This document shows, one piece after another, positions 11,964 through 23,723 of a stretch of 64,000 nt of DNA. The DNA is from Dichetophora obliterata. Taxonomy: Eukaryota > Arthropoda > Insecta > Diptera > Sciomyzidae. The stretch lies in the NCBI GenBank assembly GCA_963920525.1, contig OY986439.1, forward strand, positions 22,348,819-22,412,818, read 5' to 3'. The notes below the pieces were generated by a model. It worked only from the letters and a program-made list of their open reading frames with translations, was not told where the DNA came from and made no database searches. The translations under genes and the position numbers were made by a program. The stretch's first letter is position 1. Each line of letters opens with the position of its first letter.

Positions 11964-13114
11964 GTCTCTAAAAAAAAATATGTCTAAAACAGTTCTTTTC
12001 GAAAAGTTAATTTGAAAAACATGATATTTTTAGTTTATTTAATAAAATTAAAATATACTCGTTTTCAATAACTTCTGATGCATATTGCAGATAATTAAAA
12101 AGAAATTAATTCACTTTAAGCTGAATTAAAAGCATTGTTTACACTACACATATGAAAACGTGTGTGTTCGTTTATGTAAAATACTTATCGCAAACATCCA
12201 TGTTTTACCTCCATCTTCACCTCCTTCTAGTCCTCTGTGACACTTATTTCCTTTTCATAGCAGCAATTTTCTCATTATGAAGGCACTTGACTTAGCTTGA
12301 GGAGGACTCTTTACCACACATGAGTGCAAACAAACGCTCGTAATTAAAAATCAGGTTAGCAGTTATGGAGGGCAATTATAATGCATATTTTGACGACTGT
12401 TTGATTGCGAAAGAGTTTAAACTGTGGAAGAAGACGCAAGTTGGAAAAAACAGTTGAACACGACAATTTAATGAAGACGAAAGTATAGCCTATTTTTGAT
12501 ACATAACTATTATAAGCGCTGACGCAGCATTCACAGTAGGTACTTGAGTCAAAGTTCAACACTTGGACAACTGTGCATTCAAATTGTTAAGAACGAAAAT
12601 AGATTTTTCAAGGATGTCAGACACAAAAACATGCTGCTGCTCTATTTAGCCTTGGCCTTGTTCAGTTCGCTTGCCACTTAACAAGGCTAAAACAAATGGA
12701 TGATGAAAATACATTAAGACCTTCATCAAAAGGGTTCAAAATGAACATAAACAAGCGGAAGCCACACAAACATTATAACAAGGCGGTGGTTACTAAAGAA
12801 CACACATAAAGACATTTATGAGAGCCAGCGAAGCGTTGTCAGCGTGGTTGATTCTTAAAAGAGGGCGTAACAAATGGGCGGTGTTGTGTTTTTGTGATTA
12901 CGCTGCCGCTTGTTGCATCGCAAAAGTAACAAACAATAAAGCTGTGAAAAATGTGGCAGCATCTGGCTTCTCGTCCGCTTTGTATGCAATGCGGATTATT
13001 TTAATGGTGCTTTCTACTCTTCTCTGTGTTTTTCCATTAACCATAATCATCACTTTTGAAATGCCTTTTTTTGAAAATGCTGCTGAAATCATTTAAGCTA
13101 AAAAAGTAACCTTC
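11964..13114. other. No gene recognised
   Basis: A 92-codon open frame at 12818-13096 has a hydrophobic middle, but it lacks any family motif and sits in otherwise non-coding DNA, so I do not call it a gene. The stretch is less AT-rich than its neighbours, so it may be single-copy DNA. Confidence 0.35.
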
Positions 13115-13265
13115 TTAACCCTTTTAGTGGATTTGACCACTAAATTGAACACGTAATTTTCATGTTTATTTTGCAACGCTTTTTTTAAATCAAATGGTTT
13201 AGTTTTATGAAAATTAGATGAAACAACATGATAAAAATAAATTAAGAGAGATATTTGACATAAAT
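13115..13265. repeat. Dispersed repeat R, unbroken copy
   Basis: It starts TTAACCCTTTTAGTGGATTT, passes through TTTATTTTGCAACGC and ends near AGAGATATTTGACA. The same text recurs at 23724-23795 and at 23981-24069, and resumes at 27235-27285. The third copy is therefore split by the 24.1-27.2 kb element, and this copy shows the empty site. Confidence 0.65.
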
Positions 13266-13389
13266 TATTCGATATTCGATTTTGTGCCGAAGAAAAGCAA
13301 AAAACTTTTTTTTTACCAAGTTTTTAAGAAAAAATTAACCGAACAAAAATCAAATTTATGTTTTTTTATCTTTTTATGGCTTTAAGCCT

Positions 13390-13640
13390 AGTACTCTGTT
13401 CGTTTGCATGAAATTTCGCTGGCAACATCTATTTATTTGTTGCGTGAAATTTCTGACTTAAAGTTTGTTGCGAGGAATTCCTATGGCAACGTTTCTCAGA
13501 GAGACTCAGATAATAAGTTGGGAAATTTCATATAATCTCTCTCTTTTCACTTCCAAATAAATAGGCAGTACAAATAAATTGTCGTGAAAAATGTTGCTCA
13601 GAAACATGTTGCGATAATTTCACTAGCGGAAGAGAGTACT
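13390..13640. mobile_element. Hairpin MITE, 251 bp
   Basis: The left end AGTACTCTGTTCG and inverted right end AGTACTCTCTTCCG are followed by similar GTGAAATT...CGCAACAT text on both arms. The TSD is unclear. Confidence 0.55.
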
Positions 13641-13867
13641 GCTCTGACGAATATGTAACAGTGGTTTTATCTTCTGGCTGAGGTCATGCCAGGATCGAGT
13701 GAAAGATCCACAAACTTTCATCAAATAAGAACGCAGTCGGTGTTGGTTTAATATTATAATTTTGTATTTTATTGATATATTCTCCTTAAAAATACTTAAT
13801 GCAGCGTGACGTCAGCAGTTTGGGTAAAAGTGAATGTAGGCCGTCGAATGGTCGGAGGTTGTGGGTC

Positions 13868-14172
13868 CAGCTGACGGCAAAATCGGTATTCAGTTAATCG
13901 GTGGATTAGCAATCGATAATTCGGTAATCGGTAGATCGATATTCGGTAATCGGTAGATCGGTAAATCGGTGAATCGGTGAATAGGTAATCGGTAATTCGG
14001 TAATCGGAAGATCGGTATTCGGTAAATTGGTGAACTGGTATTCAGTAATTCGGTAATCGGTAGATCGGTAAATCGGTAATTCGGTGAATCCTGCCAGGGC
14101 CCCTAAAGCGAAGATCGGTATTCAGTAATCGGTAGATCGGTGAATCGGTGAATCCTGCTAGGGCCCCTGAAG
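13868..14172 (+). repeat. Minisatellite of TCGGTA words
   Basis: More than 25 tandem variants of ATCGGTA (spacing 7-8 nt) fill about 230 bp. The array is broken by a GAATCCTGCCAGGGCCCCT phrase at about 14086 and again, as GAATCCTGCTAGGGCCCCT, at about 14150, a higher-order unit of about 64 bp. It has no coding potential. Confidence 0.75.
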
Positions 14173-14271
14173 TAATGCTCACATTTAATATTTTTAGAGA
14201 CAATCATGGTGGAAAAACCTCTATGAAGTTCGCACCATGCAAATATATATCAATAAAAAATTTAATAAAGG

Positions 14272-14920
14272 TATGCCGACTGCGTTGGACGAACCAAAGA
14301 CTGGTTCTCACCGCAAGTGCGACGTCTAAAACAGGTACTCAAAGGGAAGAACCAGCAAGCTAGCTCGCCATTGAGCTACTGCGGCCGAGATAAAATAAAC
14401 AAAACAACAAACAAAAGTACGCCGATTGCGTTGGACGAACCGGAGACTGGTTCTCACCGCAAGTGCGACGTTTCGAACAGAGACTAAAAGGGAAGAACCA
14501 GCAAGCTGGCTCGCCATCTAGTCCCGGCGCCAAAACCCAAGCAAACCCCCCTTAGAGTATGCCGACTGCGTTGGACGAACCAAAGATGGTTCTCACCGCC
14601 GGTGCGACATCTCAAACAGAGACTCAAAGGGAAGAACCAGCAAGCTAGCTCGCCATTGAGTCACTGCGACCAAAAATGTAGAGTTTGCCGGCTGCGTTGG
14701 ATGAACCAATTATTGGTTCTGACCGCAAGTGCGACATCTCAAGCAGTGACTCTAAGGCTGGCCGCATAGTAAACGCCGAAGCAGGCAGGCAGGCCTTGCG
14801 AAGAAACGAGATAGAAAAAACCTTTTTCTCTCTTGTTCACATAGTTTTCCTGTGCCTGTCTGCCTGCCTGCCTGCTTCGGCGTTTACTATGCGGGCAGCC
14901 TAAGGGAAGAGCCAGTTGTC
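14272..14920 (+). repeat. Four-copy tandem repeat (about 125-145 bp unit)
   Basis: Units start with GCCGACTGCGTTGGACGAAC or a variant near 14275, 14420, 14560 and 14686. Each runs through TGGTTCTCACCGC, GTGCGAC, then AAGGGAAGAACCAGCAAGCT and a CTCGCCAT tail. The fourth unit is interrupted at its CTCTAAGGGAAG site by the hairpin element at 14756-14900. I do not recognise the unit. Confidence 0.75.
14756..14900. mobile_element. 145-bp hairpin MITE inside the tandem repeat, TAA TSD
   Basis: The arms are near-perfect inverted copies: GGCTGGCCGCATAGTAAACG on the left, GGCTGCCCGCATAGTAAACG as the inverse of the right, continuing through CCGAAGCAGGCAGGCAGGC. TAA flanks both sides (14753-14755, 14901-14903). 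The three uninterrupted repeat units next door show the empty site, which confirms the boundaries. Confidence 0.85.
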
Positions 14921-15689
14921 AATTAGTTTTATTGAGTAGGTATGTAGCGTGTGTTTGTTTCTATGGTCTGGTGTCGTAGTGCGGTTGTGTGTTATTGCTG
15001 CTTTAATAATAATAAGCAGAAATATTTAAGTAATACAATATGAATATATATCTCGATAATATTTAATATTATAGTTTACGTAGTGTATAAAAATATAATA
15101 TTTGTAACGTCTTTATATTTATAATAATAAGTAGGAATATTTAAGTGATATAATATGAATATATATATACATCGATAATATTTAATATTATAGTTTATTT
15201 AGTGTATACAAAGTATATAATATTTGTAACGTCATGTTACAATATTTTGTGAAAATTTCTACGCTTGTTTCGTAGCTGTCACTTTTTGTATGGAGATTTG
15301 AGTGGAATTTCAAATGAAACTGAACAGAATACTATGCTGTAATAATAAGAATATTAAGAGGGTTTAAAAAACAAAGATGTAAAGGGTTAAAAACCTTCAA
15401 GGGATCAAAAAAAAAATCTGGGCTGAACAGAAGCGAAACATTTTTTCTTAGTACAAGCTTGCAAAACGTAAGTAGCACAGTTAAAAATCAAAGGTATGTA
15501 TTTTTACCTTTTTAGGACCTAAATCATAGGAATATTACCTCAAAAAAATTGTTTTGTTCTTAGTTTAGACTAGTCAATGTACCATAATCAAAATTTTGAA
15601 GGTAATTCCATCGCTAGGCTTGCAATAATTTTAAAATTTTCAAGAGAGTCAAAGAACAATTTTATTGTTAAGCAATTATATTTTTCATT
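14921..15689. other. No gene; duplicated AT-rich segment
   Basis: Two tandem copies of about 115 bp (near 15005-15118 and 15120-15235) share ATATCGATAATATTTAATATTATAG-type text and end TATTTGTAACGTC. Nothing else is recognised. Confidence 0.5.
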
Positions 15690-16115
15690 AGAGCAATACA
15701 CAATCTTGTGTTTGCGAGATTGCAAATTTGTGCAATTGTAAAAATTGCTTATCAATTGTGAACAGTCTTTTTCGGCTTACTTTTTATTCACAGCTGATTT
15801 TACTCTACTGGAAATTTTGCTAAAATCACTTTTATGTCGAAAAAAGCTACAATGCACAAATAATTCGTTATTTTATTTTCTCATATTCTATATCAGGTGT
15901 TTTTAACGCCCTTACATTTTCATTATCAGCTGTCAGTTTGCAATTTAGTATTGCTTAAGTATAGTAAATATAAACCACGGATTTTAGTGTTGCATATTTG
16001 CAAAAGCGTAGTAAATGCATCTCTGTATATTTTGTTAGTGTAGAGTAAAAATATACTCTACCATTTTGCAAATGCTATGATGCAAAATCATTTGCACAAG
16101 ATTGTGAATTACCCT
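15690..16115. mobile_element. Diverged hairpin MITE, ATT TSD, 426 bp
   Basis: Left AGAGCAATACACAATCTTGTG and inverted right AGGGTAATTCACAATCTTGTG pair well at the tips and then diverge. ATT flanks both sides (15687-15689, 16116-16118). The right arm resembles the element at 30466-30960. Confidence 0.7.
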
Positions 16116-16118
16116 ATT

Positions 16119-16715
16119 ATTAAATTTCTTTACTTGGCTCTGTCCATCGCAATAATCTACTCTGTTTACCTTGCCGTCCAATTTTTGTGTTTTTGGGCGC
16201 TTCGAACTGATTTCGACAGGTAATAACCACTCCGCCGACTGTCGATTGTACTCAGGTGTTCAGGTGGACGATCCACTTTTCATCCATCGTCATAAATCGT
16301 ATGAGTAAAGTAGTTTTTATTACAGCGAAACAGTTAAAAAATTGAAAAATTAATGACGGCATTTTTAATTACTATTTTGTTTATTATTATTCTAAATTTT
16401 TTTAGAACGAAGTTTCTTTGAAGAAACCGTCACGTAACAGACAACAAACTAGGGGGCGAGTGCTCTGTGTGAGCGTGCGAGTATTGAGACTCAAGCAGAC
16501 CAGCAAATGAGTAGGCGAGTGCGCAACTCTCTCTTTCTCTCATTGTGTGTCTCTCTTTCCGAAACGTAGAAATTTCGTTAAAACGCATTTGTTATTTTTA
16601 TTTATGTGTTTGTTTTAAATCAACCATACGTAAGAATCTTTATGCAACTCTGTTTTAAAAAATGGAAACTGGAGTTAATTTGTGTAATACAGTGTAATCT
16701 GATGTTGATAATGAC
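16119..16715. other. No gene recognised
   Basis: AT-rich DNA with a CTCTCTTTCTCTC microsatellite-like patch near 16530. No coding signature. Confidence 0.4.
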
Positions 16716-16717
16716 TC

Positions 16718-17160
16718 TAGGGTGGACTCTAAAAATGTGTTTTTTTATTTTATACTTTTTGTATATGGTGCTTATACAAAATGTATCTGAATTTAAAAAT
16801 AGTTTTTTTTTGCCACTAGGGTGGACCCTAAATATGTGTTCTTTTGTTTTATACTCTTTGTAGATGCTCTAATAGCTGATTTCGAATCTTATGCTAGAAT
16901 TTTAAAAAATATATTTAAGACTAGGGTCGATCCTAAAAATGTGTTTTTTTATTATACTCTTTGTATATGTGCTAGCAGCTTAAAAGGTTGCTGATTTTGA
17001 ACCTGATGGTAAAATATCAAACAGTTTTTTGACATTAGGGTGGACCCTGAAAATGTGTTTTATTTTTGTTTTATGCTTTTTGTGCATGTGCTGGCAGTAT
17101 TAAGGGGTCGCTGAGTTCGAACCTGATGTAAGAATTTCAAAATTATGAATTTTTGTAATA
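16718..17160 (+). repeat. Tandem repeat, about 100-115 bp unit, four copies
   Basis: Copies start at TAGGGTGGACTCTAAAAATG or a variant near 16720, 16818, 16922 and 17037. Each has AAATGTGTT, a T-rich stretch, a TATACTTTTTGTATATG-like word and a GCTGATTTCGAA-like tail. The open frames here merely follow the repeats. Confidence 0.65.
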
Positions 17161-17162
17161 GT

Positions 17163-17411
17163 AGGGTTGCCACCTTATAATATGTACTTTTAATAGTTTT
17201 AAACAACATTTAACAGTGTTAGGGGTCGCTGATTTTGAATCTGAAGTCAGAATTTTAAAATTCAATATGGTTAATAGGTGGCCAACCTTTTTTAAAAAAA
17301 TTACATAATTTTGAAATTCTGACAACGGATTTGGATTCAGCGACCCATTTTTACGTAGTGTTCGCGGCAGTACCAAATTCGTAAAAAATGAGAAATTAAG
17401 GTGGCAACCTT
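17163..17411. mobile_element. GGTTGCCACCT-ended hairpin element
   Basis: Left AGGGTTGCCACCTTA and inverted right AAGGTTGCCACCTTA enclose a second inverted pair (GGGTCGCTGATTTTGAATCTG with GGGTCGCTGAATCCAAATCC). The ends match the hAT-type termini at 32821 and 56650. No clear TSD was seen. Confidence 0.5.
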
Positions 17412-18710
17412 ATTAACCATATTGAAGTTTAAAATTCAGATTTTTTTCTGAGCTTTTCGGCAAAACTGTCACTTTTTTGAAAAAGTTTGGATACACATAT
17501 TAAAATCTTATATTTTTATATTGAAATAAAAAAAGTTGAAAGATTTTATCTCTATTGGTTTTCAAGAAATAAATCATCAAAAATGTGCATATTTTTCATC
17601 ATTTCTTCATTTTTGAACCCCTGTAACTTGCAAAATAAATTAGCGAGGATATTATCGAAATACATTTCCAGTATCTACAGACCCAACTAAATTTTTGATA
17701 ATTTTTTCAGAATTTTTAAAAAAGGTCGAGCACACGATTTGCTGTGTTGTTTTGTTTTCACCACACCCAATTTTATGAGTATACAATCATTAGCAGAATT
17801 ATATATTTTCGTAAAGCGTTTAATTTAGTAGAAAAGCTTTTAATTTAGTAAGTATTTTTACGAACATTTTTTTCATACGACATTTCTTTCCTTGCCAAAA
17901 GGAGCTGAATATCATTTTGCATATGTTAATAAGCTTGTGGGTGTAAAACTGGTGGGTGTGAAGCTTGTAGCAAGTCTTGTTTGTGCTCATTGTGAATATC
18001 AAAACAGAAAATAAATTTGTTATGTTAATCGTACCGAAAGATGGGGCAAGTGTGTGTGTGGGTGTGTTTGGGATGTGTGGTATCTACAAATAGTAGTAGT
18101 AAAAACAATGATAACAACAACACTAAATAATAAAACATTCTCCGCCACTTATATTACTGTTATTTTTATGTGGTAGAACGAAAGACATGCATAATAAAAT
18201 AAAAAGTGTTGCCACATTGTAGAAAAAGTGTCATTAAAAAGTATTGTGTTATAGTTTTATATACTGTGAAGTCAACTACGTGGTAAACCACTCTAATCCA
18301 AGCAATTTGCATTCGAGCCGTTTGAATTTTTCTAAAAAATACATACGTATATTGAAATACTAGAGTATCCAATGAGTTGTTGAAACATGAAAATGTTTTA
18401 GTTTCAAGAGTTGTTGTTGCAACGTCAAGTGGGTGCAATGACGCAAACACTAAAAAATGTGCACAATTTGACACTTATGTTTGTAAGTTGAAATCTTTAC
18501 TGAACCACAAGCGAAGGTTTAGTGACGTTGGTAAGAGTTTTGCCAACGTATTCGGGTTGATGTTTGTTTTCAATTTATGTTATTGAACTTTAAGTTGTTT
18601 AAAAAAAAAATAGAAAACGCAAAAAACAAAATATCACAAAACTTTTGATAGAATTAATAAACGTTAAATTAGATAATTAATTTTAATAAAAAAGAAATAC
18701 TTTTTTAGCA
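17412..18710. other. No gene recognised
   Basis: AT-rich DNA with a GT-rich microsatellite near 18050-18080. Short overlapping frames on both strands near 18166-18586 have no family features. Confidence 0.4.
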
Positions 18711-19227
18711 CTAAGGCAGATTCTCATATAGAGCTCCGAAAACACGGTGATGTTCTTTTTTTTCATAGAAGTTAGTAAATGAATACCTTGAGTTTTTTGA
18801 CAGTTGTTTATTTAGAATCAATAAAGTGAAGGAATTTTTCTTTTGTTGCATAAAAGTGCAATGTGAAGTGTAAATACGCCGTCAAACGTCACATTGAAGT
18901 AAAAGATACGCAAACGGTATCCATCCCACAGCACGTTCATGTCATCTGATATAAAAAAACCAAACAATTTTATAAAGCATATCATATTTATTGGATCTTG
19001 AACTTATTATATCAAAAAGAAGTTGAAAATATGAAAAATGGTGGACATTTGAATTTTAAGTAGAGACTCTGTTCACAATTTTCGCTCTTTAAAGTTCTCC
19101 AAAAAATTAAAACCGACCAATTTTATCTAAACTTAGGTTTGGGAACATATCCTACTCATCATAAGCGATCTAAAAATAAAAAAAAAATTGAGTATTTTGG
19201 TCGAGCTTCGTGAGAACCTGCCCTTAG
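18711..19227. mobile_element. Old hairpin element (diverged arms)
   Basis: Left CTAAGGCAGATTCTCATATA and inverted right CTAAGGGCAGGTTCTCACGA pair with several changes, followed by GAGCTC-like words. Probably an old MITE. No TSD is visible. Confidence 0.4.
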
Positions 19228-19329
19228 ACGAGTTCAGATTGAGCCATAAATTGTAGTCTTCTGTTTATTATGACTAAAGATTGCCAGTGGTTGAAATTTG
19301 ACCTTTTCGCATACATTCTATGTTGATTC

Positions 19330-19544
19330 CATGGCAGAATTAGAGAAGGTATATGCATTTCAGACTGCGCTCTCTTTCTCATAGCCAGAATTGTCAAACT
19401 CAAGCATTTTGCTATTCTTGCCTATTTTCGCTTTCTTATCGCATTCTCATCGTTTTCAGATTTTGTATGAGCTGTCAACTTCGTTTTGACAGTTGCGGCA
19501 GTCTCCCTCTCCAAAATGCATATACCTTCTCTAATTCTGCCATG
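19330..19544. mobile_element. CATGG-ended MITE copy 2, perfect 9-bp TSD
   Basis: It starts CATGGCAGAATTAGAGAAGG and ends with the exact inverse. The arms continue through TATATGCATTT. TGTTGATTC is duplicated at 19321-19329 and 19545-19553. The interior shares AATTGTCAAAC and GACAGTTGCGGCAG-like words with the 4221-4403 copy. Confidence 0.85.
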
Positions 19545-19553
19545 TGTTGATTC

Positions 19554-20029
19554 AATACAAAATTAATGTCAAAAACATTAGTTTAAAACTAAGTTGGCAT
19601 CACTTTTATTTTCCTAATGAATTGGCCACCAATTCTCTCGCTCAGAAGAGAACGCAATGGGAGCGGCAAACTGAAAATAGAAATAGAGTTGTTTTTGTTT
19701 CCTCTAAGAACGTAAGCAAACTCATATCACAGTGCAAAAACAAGTGGTGTTGTCGGGGGACCCCCGTCAGGAACAAAGTTATTTACACTTTCTCTTCAAC
19801 TCTAAATGTAATTCGAAATAAAATCTGTTTTTTTTATTACATATTTTGTATTGAACCTAATTTTTTCAAGGCAAATAATGTAAATGAACAATGAAATAAA
19901 AAAGTTTTATTTAATATTTTACGGAAAAAATATTTATTTATTGAAAATTTAGATGTTAAGCTCTTATGAGAAAAGAAAATAGACAGTCACCGTTTCCAGT
20001 GATGTTCGTTTCATGACACAATGGCCGGA
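19554..20029. other. No gene recognised
   Basis: A 116-codon frame (19544-19894) begins inside the preceding element and has no family motif, so it is not called. Confidence 0.4.
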
Positions 20030-20124
20030 GACCAGTTCGAATTGGTATGAATCATCGAAATCGGTCCAGCCGTTCTTGAGTTATAAGCGTAGTAACTAAC
20101 GCCACTCTCTTTTATATATATAGA
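20030..20124 (-). mobile_element. Helitron-like 5' end, minus strand
   Basis: On the minus strand it begins A|TCTATATATATAAAAGAG and soon reaches GAACGGCTGGACCGATTTCG, the usual order in this class of insect repeats. The other end was not found toward 19.5 kb. Confidence 0.45.
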
Positions 20125-20125
20125 T

Positions 20126-22862
20126 TACGAAAATAATTATATTAATGAAGATATTATTATATCACGATGCAATAGTTGCTTAAAAATAAATGTATTATCT
20201 TTTCGGTCCGTTTTTTATGTGAAACCTTTAACTCGTAGAGGTTACTTGTCTTGGATGACCCCTAGTGAAATTTTCTGGAGAATATCTCTTTGGAAGATTT
20301 TAACCTTTGACCTTCCTCCAAAGTTGGCTTACAGGGTCTTTTAAAAAAAAAAGGGTCAAATTGACCCATACTGGAAGGAGCTAGGGAATTAAAGTGTTCC
20401 GAAAAATATTCCTCGGGAAACTTTAATTTAGGCTTCCCAAGACAAGAACCACCCTGAATAAAGTTTAACATATAATTTTTCATATTGTTTTATTTCATTT
20501 TTGACCAAAAAAATCAAGTTTAAAACCATTGTAAAAAAAATTTGTGACGTAGTAGAGCAAAAAGCGACCTGGGCTTTTCTTATTGATGTCAAATACTATC
20601 GTTTGAGATTAGTTTGGTTCACCCCCGAAAATATGTGTTGTACTGTGTAATTAATAATTCTGAAAAAGAAGAAGGGATTTTATTTTGTGTAACAAACTCT
20701 ACTTAAAAATTTTATTGAACTCAATTTGACCTCTTAAATTTGGGTCTTTTTCTAAAATATATGCAAAAATGGTAAAATATACCGCAGGCCTCGCTCAAAA
20801 CCATAGAGATACTTCAAATTCAAAGTCTCCTTATCAGCAAATTGAAATCTTTGCTCAAATCATCAACATGTAGCTCATAACCTTAAAAAAGACAATTCTA
20901 GAAGAGGGTCGACAGCACACAATCTTTGTATTATTTTTGCTTTTGTATGCTCGTTGCTCCAAATCTAAATATTTATCCTTCCAAAAGCTAAGGTCATCTC
21001 ATTAAAGCAGGTAAACAAGCGTATGTGCCTGAAGAACAGTAAATTGCTGAGGTAACGAGAACGAAAATATGTCTTTTACGCTAAAAGCAGAAAACATGCA
21101 AAAATTGTTATGTAAATAATATTTATACAATTTGATACACATATCAGATTGCGCCATTTAAGTCTCTATAAAATCCACATTGTTGTGGTCACTGAGCAAG
21201 ATAGCTACGTATTATGGACAGGCAATTAAATTTACATTGTTGACATGGCAACCCATTAACCTACACGCCAAAGGAATAACTACAATGGAATTTGCATGAT
21301 CGAAAATTGATGGTGAATGAGCACAACAGACGTCATTTAGAGAAAACACACAAACAAAAATTTAACAGAATTCTCGTAAACAAGCCTTTATCAAAAGTTC
21401 TTAATTGCTATTAGTGCCATATTATAAGTTTTTTTAAACAAATATGTTAACGAGATTTGGTTCAAACGATCGGTTAATAACCACTTTGTATAAACAATAT
21501 ACAACAAAGAGGCTTTTTAGAGTCAAAGCAACTAAGGCATAGAATTACATTATTATTGTAATTCATATTTTCATTTAATAAATGTCAGGTTTTATTGTTT
21601 GTTCCATTTATACTCGGTCATAACTTTAAATCATGCTATTCATATATCATCTTTTGTTGTCCAACTCTTTGTCGTGATTACTTTTGTTTTTTTTTTTCGA
21701 TTTATAAAGCGAATTTCAAGTTCAAAGTGTCGTTTATTATTGGAACATTATGTGATATAAAATTTTACAAATTCAGTGTGAGAAAACAGTTTTCACCGTT
21801 AAGTGATCGGAATTTGGACAGAAGCTATCTCGATGAAAGTGGTGAAATTAAAAATAGAGTCTGTACTTCAGTTAATATGCTGAATGTGACTTTTAGAATC
21901 AAAATTTTGTGGTCAGGTTAGAGGTTAAATAGATACTAAAAGAAAATAAATTTAACCAAACTTTTTTTGGACCTTGTACTTGCATATAGTATAAGTAGGG
22001 ATCTTGAAAATTCTATCAGACCAACTATAATAATAAAGAGAATTTATTTTAATAACCTTCTATATAAAACTTAAGCTTTAATGCAAAGCGATAAAAAGTA
22101 ATCCATTTACATTTTAATGTGAACCCTAGAAAGTGAAGAGAAAGTGTGAAAATTTAAGTGCCAACAAATAAAAGCATTTTTGGAGTGGGAATATTTTTGC
22201 CTGAGTTTATTCTTTGCTTTGGACATTTTTTAGACCGAAAGCGCTACTGCCTTGAAATTTGTGCTGTATTTGTAAGCTGCCAATCAGATGATGATGAAAT
22301 AGCGTAATCCTGCGGTAGTGGTGGTTGATGGCAGCGGCTTACGAAGACGTGGAAAGTCCTAACAAAAGAGCCTATCGAGTATTACTGCAGGCATGGGATG
22401 CGTGTTAACAAAGCATTTATCATAGATTTTATAGCGATTGCAGTTCAGTTATTATCTAAAAGTAAAGGTTAACATTTTTAGAGCGTTTTAAAAGCAGGGT
22501 CACGTTACAGAATAATATGCTGTATTTAAGCCAATTTGTATGGGCTTATTGGAAATGAAAGTATATTGATTGAGTTGAATAAACGGCATGTTGGACAGTG
22601 TGAAAGAAAAGTGGACAAGGGAAAAATTAGGTAAAAGTTAGCAGTCTTTAATTAAAATACTACTTAGTTTGTTTATGAATTGATATTCATTTGTGCTTTT
22701 TTTTTTATTTACCCCCTTTTTTTCTTTCCTACAAGCCAATTGTCACGACAAAACAAATCTATTGTGTAAATATGACCTCAATCGCCCAAGTAGTTAAGAA
22801 ATTATGCGATCCTAAACAGACGTACCAACGATTTTATACACAAAGATTTTATTTGTTGTTCT
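20126..22862. other. No gene recognised
   Basis: I looked for an upstream signal-peptide exon of the 29-45 kb gene here. A 108-codon frame at 21595-21921 begins with a hydrophobic stretch but shows no clear cleavage site or splice pairing, so it was not adopted. The rest is AT-rich with no paired termini noticed. Confidence 0.35.
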
Positions 22863-22870
22863 ATTTTAAC

Positions 22871-23719
22871 TAGTGTCCGACCGAAAGCGGAATTTTGGCC
22901 GAAACCGAATATTCGGCCATTTTATAATATTCGGCCGAAACCGAAACTGGTTATTAATATAAAAATTTAAGTTTTTACAAATAATTTTTTTTTATTAAAA
23001 GGAAACAAAAGTACTTTCATGCACATAAGAAAAATACAAAAAAGTATTATTTGAATATTGGACGTTTATAATATTTAATTGAAGTTTACTATAATAATAA
23101 GTGAGATAATTTTTTTATTTTATTCTTATTACAAAAGCATTGCATACTTTATATCTTTAGTACACACACAAAATAGTATGCATCTACAATGTACATTTTT
23201 ATAGAACTACAAAACAAAGTATTTTTTTTTTTTTTTTAAAGGTTTAGTACTATAAAAATAGAAATATTTAATTTTCCTTTCCTTTATTCCACACACACAG
23301 AACTCATTCGGAAGTTTAATATTCATTTTTCAGCAAAAGAGATGATAAAATCTAAAATAATAGTTTCAAATGCATAAAATTAACCAAAATGTTTTGCGTT
23401 AACACAAGAAATCAAATTATAGACAAATTCAAAATTTTTGTTTTGCACAATAGGACAGTTCACGATCTTGTTGCATCGTTGCAAATGCAAAATAAACAGC
23501 TTTTACAAAAACAAAAAAATCGTGAACTGCCCTAATACATTTTAAATAGTTTTATATTTGAATTTAATGACTGAGGAAGAAGGTTTTACCAAAAGTTTCA
23601 GCTAGTTTCGGCCGAAATATAAAAATATTTACAATGTATTGTACAAAACAAAAATTATGAATTTGTTTATAATTTGAACCGGTAACCGAAACCGAAACCC
23701 AATATTCGGTCGGACACTA
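22871..23719. mobile_element. hAT-type non-autonomous element, 849 bp, 8-bp TSD
   Basis: It begins TAGTGTCCGACCGAA and ends with the exact inverse. Just inside both ends are CCGAAACCGAATATTCGG-type words. ATTTTAAC is duplicated at 22863-22870 and 23720-23727. An 8-bp TSD with TAGTG-like termini is a hAT signature. It has no transposase. A small hairpin sits inside at 23452-23533. Confidence 0.85.
23452..23533. mobile_element. 82-bp miniature hairpin nested in the hAT element
   Basis: Left AGGACAGTTCACGAT is mirrored by ATCGTGAACTGCCCT. The following CTTGTTGCATCGTTGCAAAT is the same text as at the left end of 30466-30960, so this looks like a heavily deleted relative of that family. Confidence 0.55.
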
Positions 23720-23723
23720 ATTT

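Noticed and set aside
12818..13096. 92-codon open frame with a hydrophobic segment
   Set aside because: No family motif, no homologous pattern on either side and an overlapping frame on the opposite strand; length is within chance for this less AT-rich patch.
14326..14517. Minus-strand text with an A-box-like TAGCTCAATGGC, considered as tRNA genes in tandem
   Set aside because: The B-box-like word is poor and starts only about 24 nt after the A box; the arms do not fold as a tRNA.
16606..16863. 85-codon hydrophobic ORF
   Set aside because: It spans tandem repeat units with T-rich stretches that translate as Phe/Leu; not a gene.
21595..21921. 108-codon frame considered as signal-peptide exon for the Ig/FN3 gene
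   Set aside because: No splice donor in phase 1 after a plausible signal sequence and no clear cleavage site.
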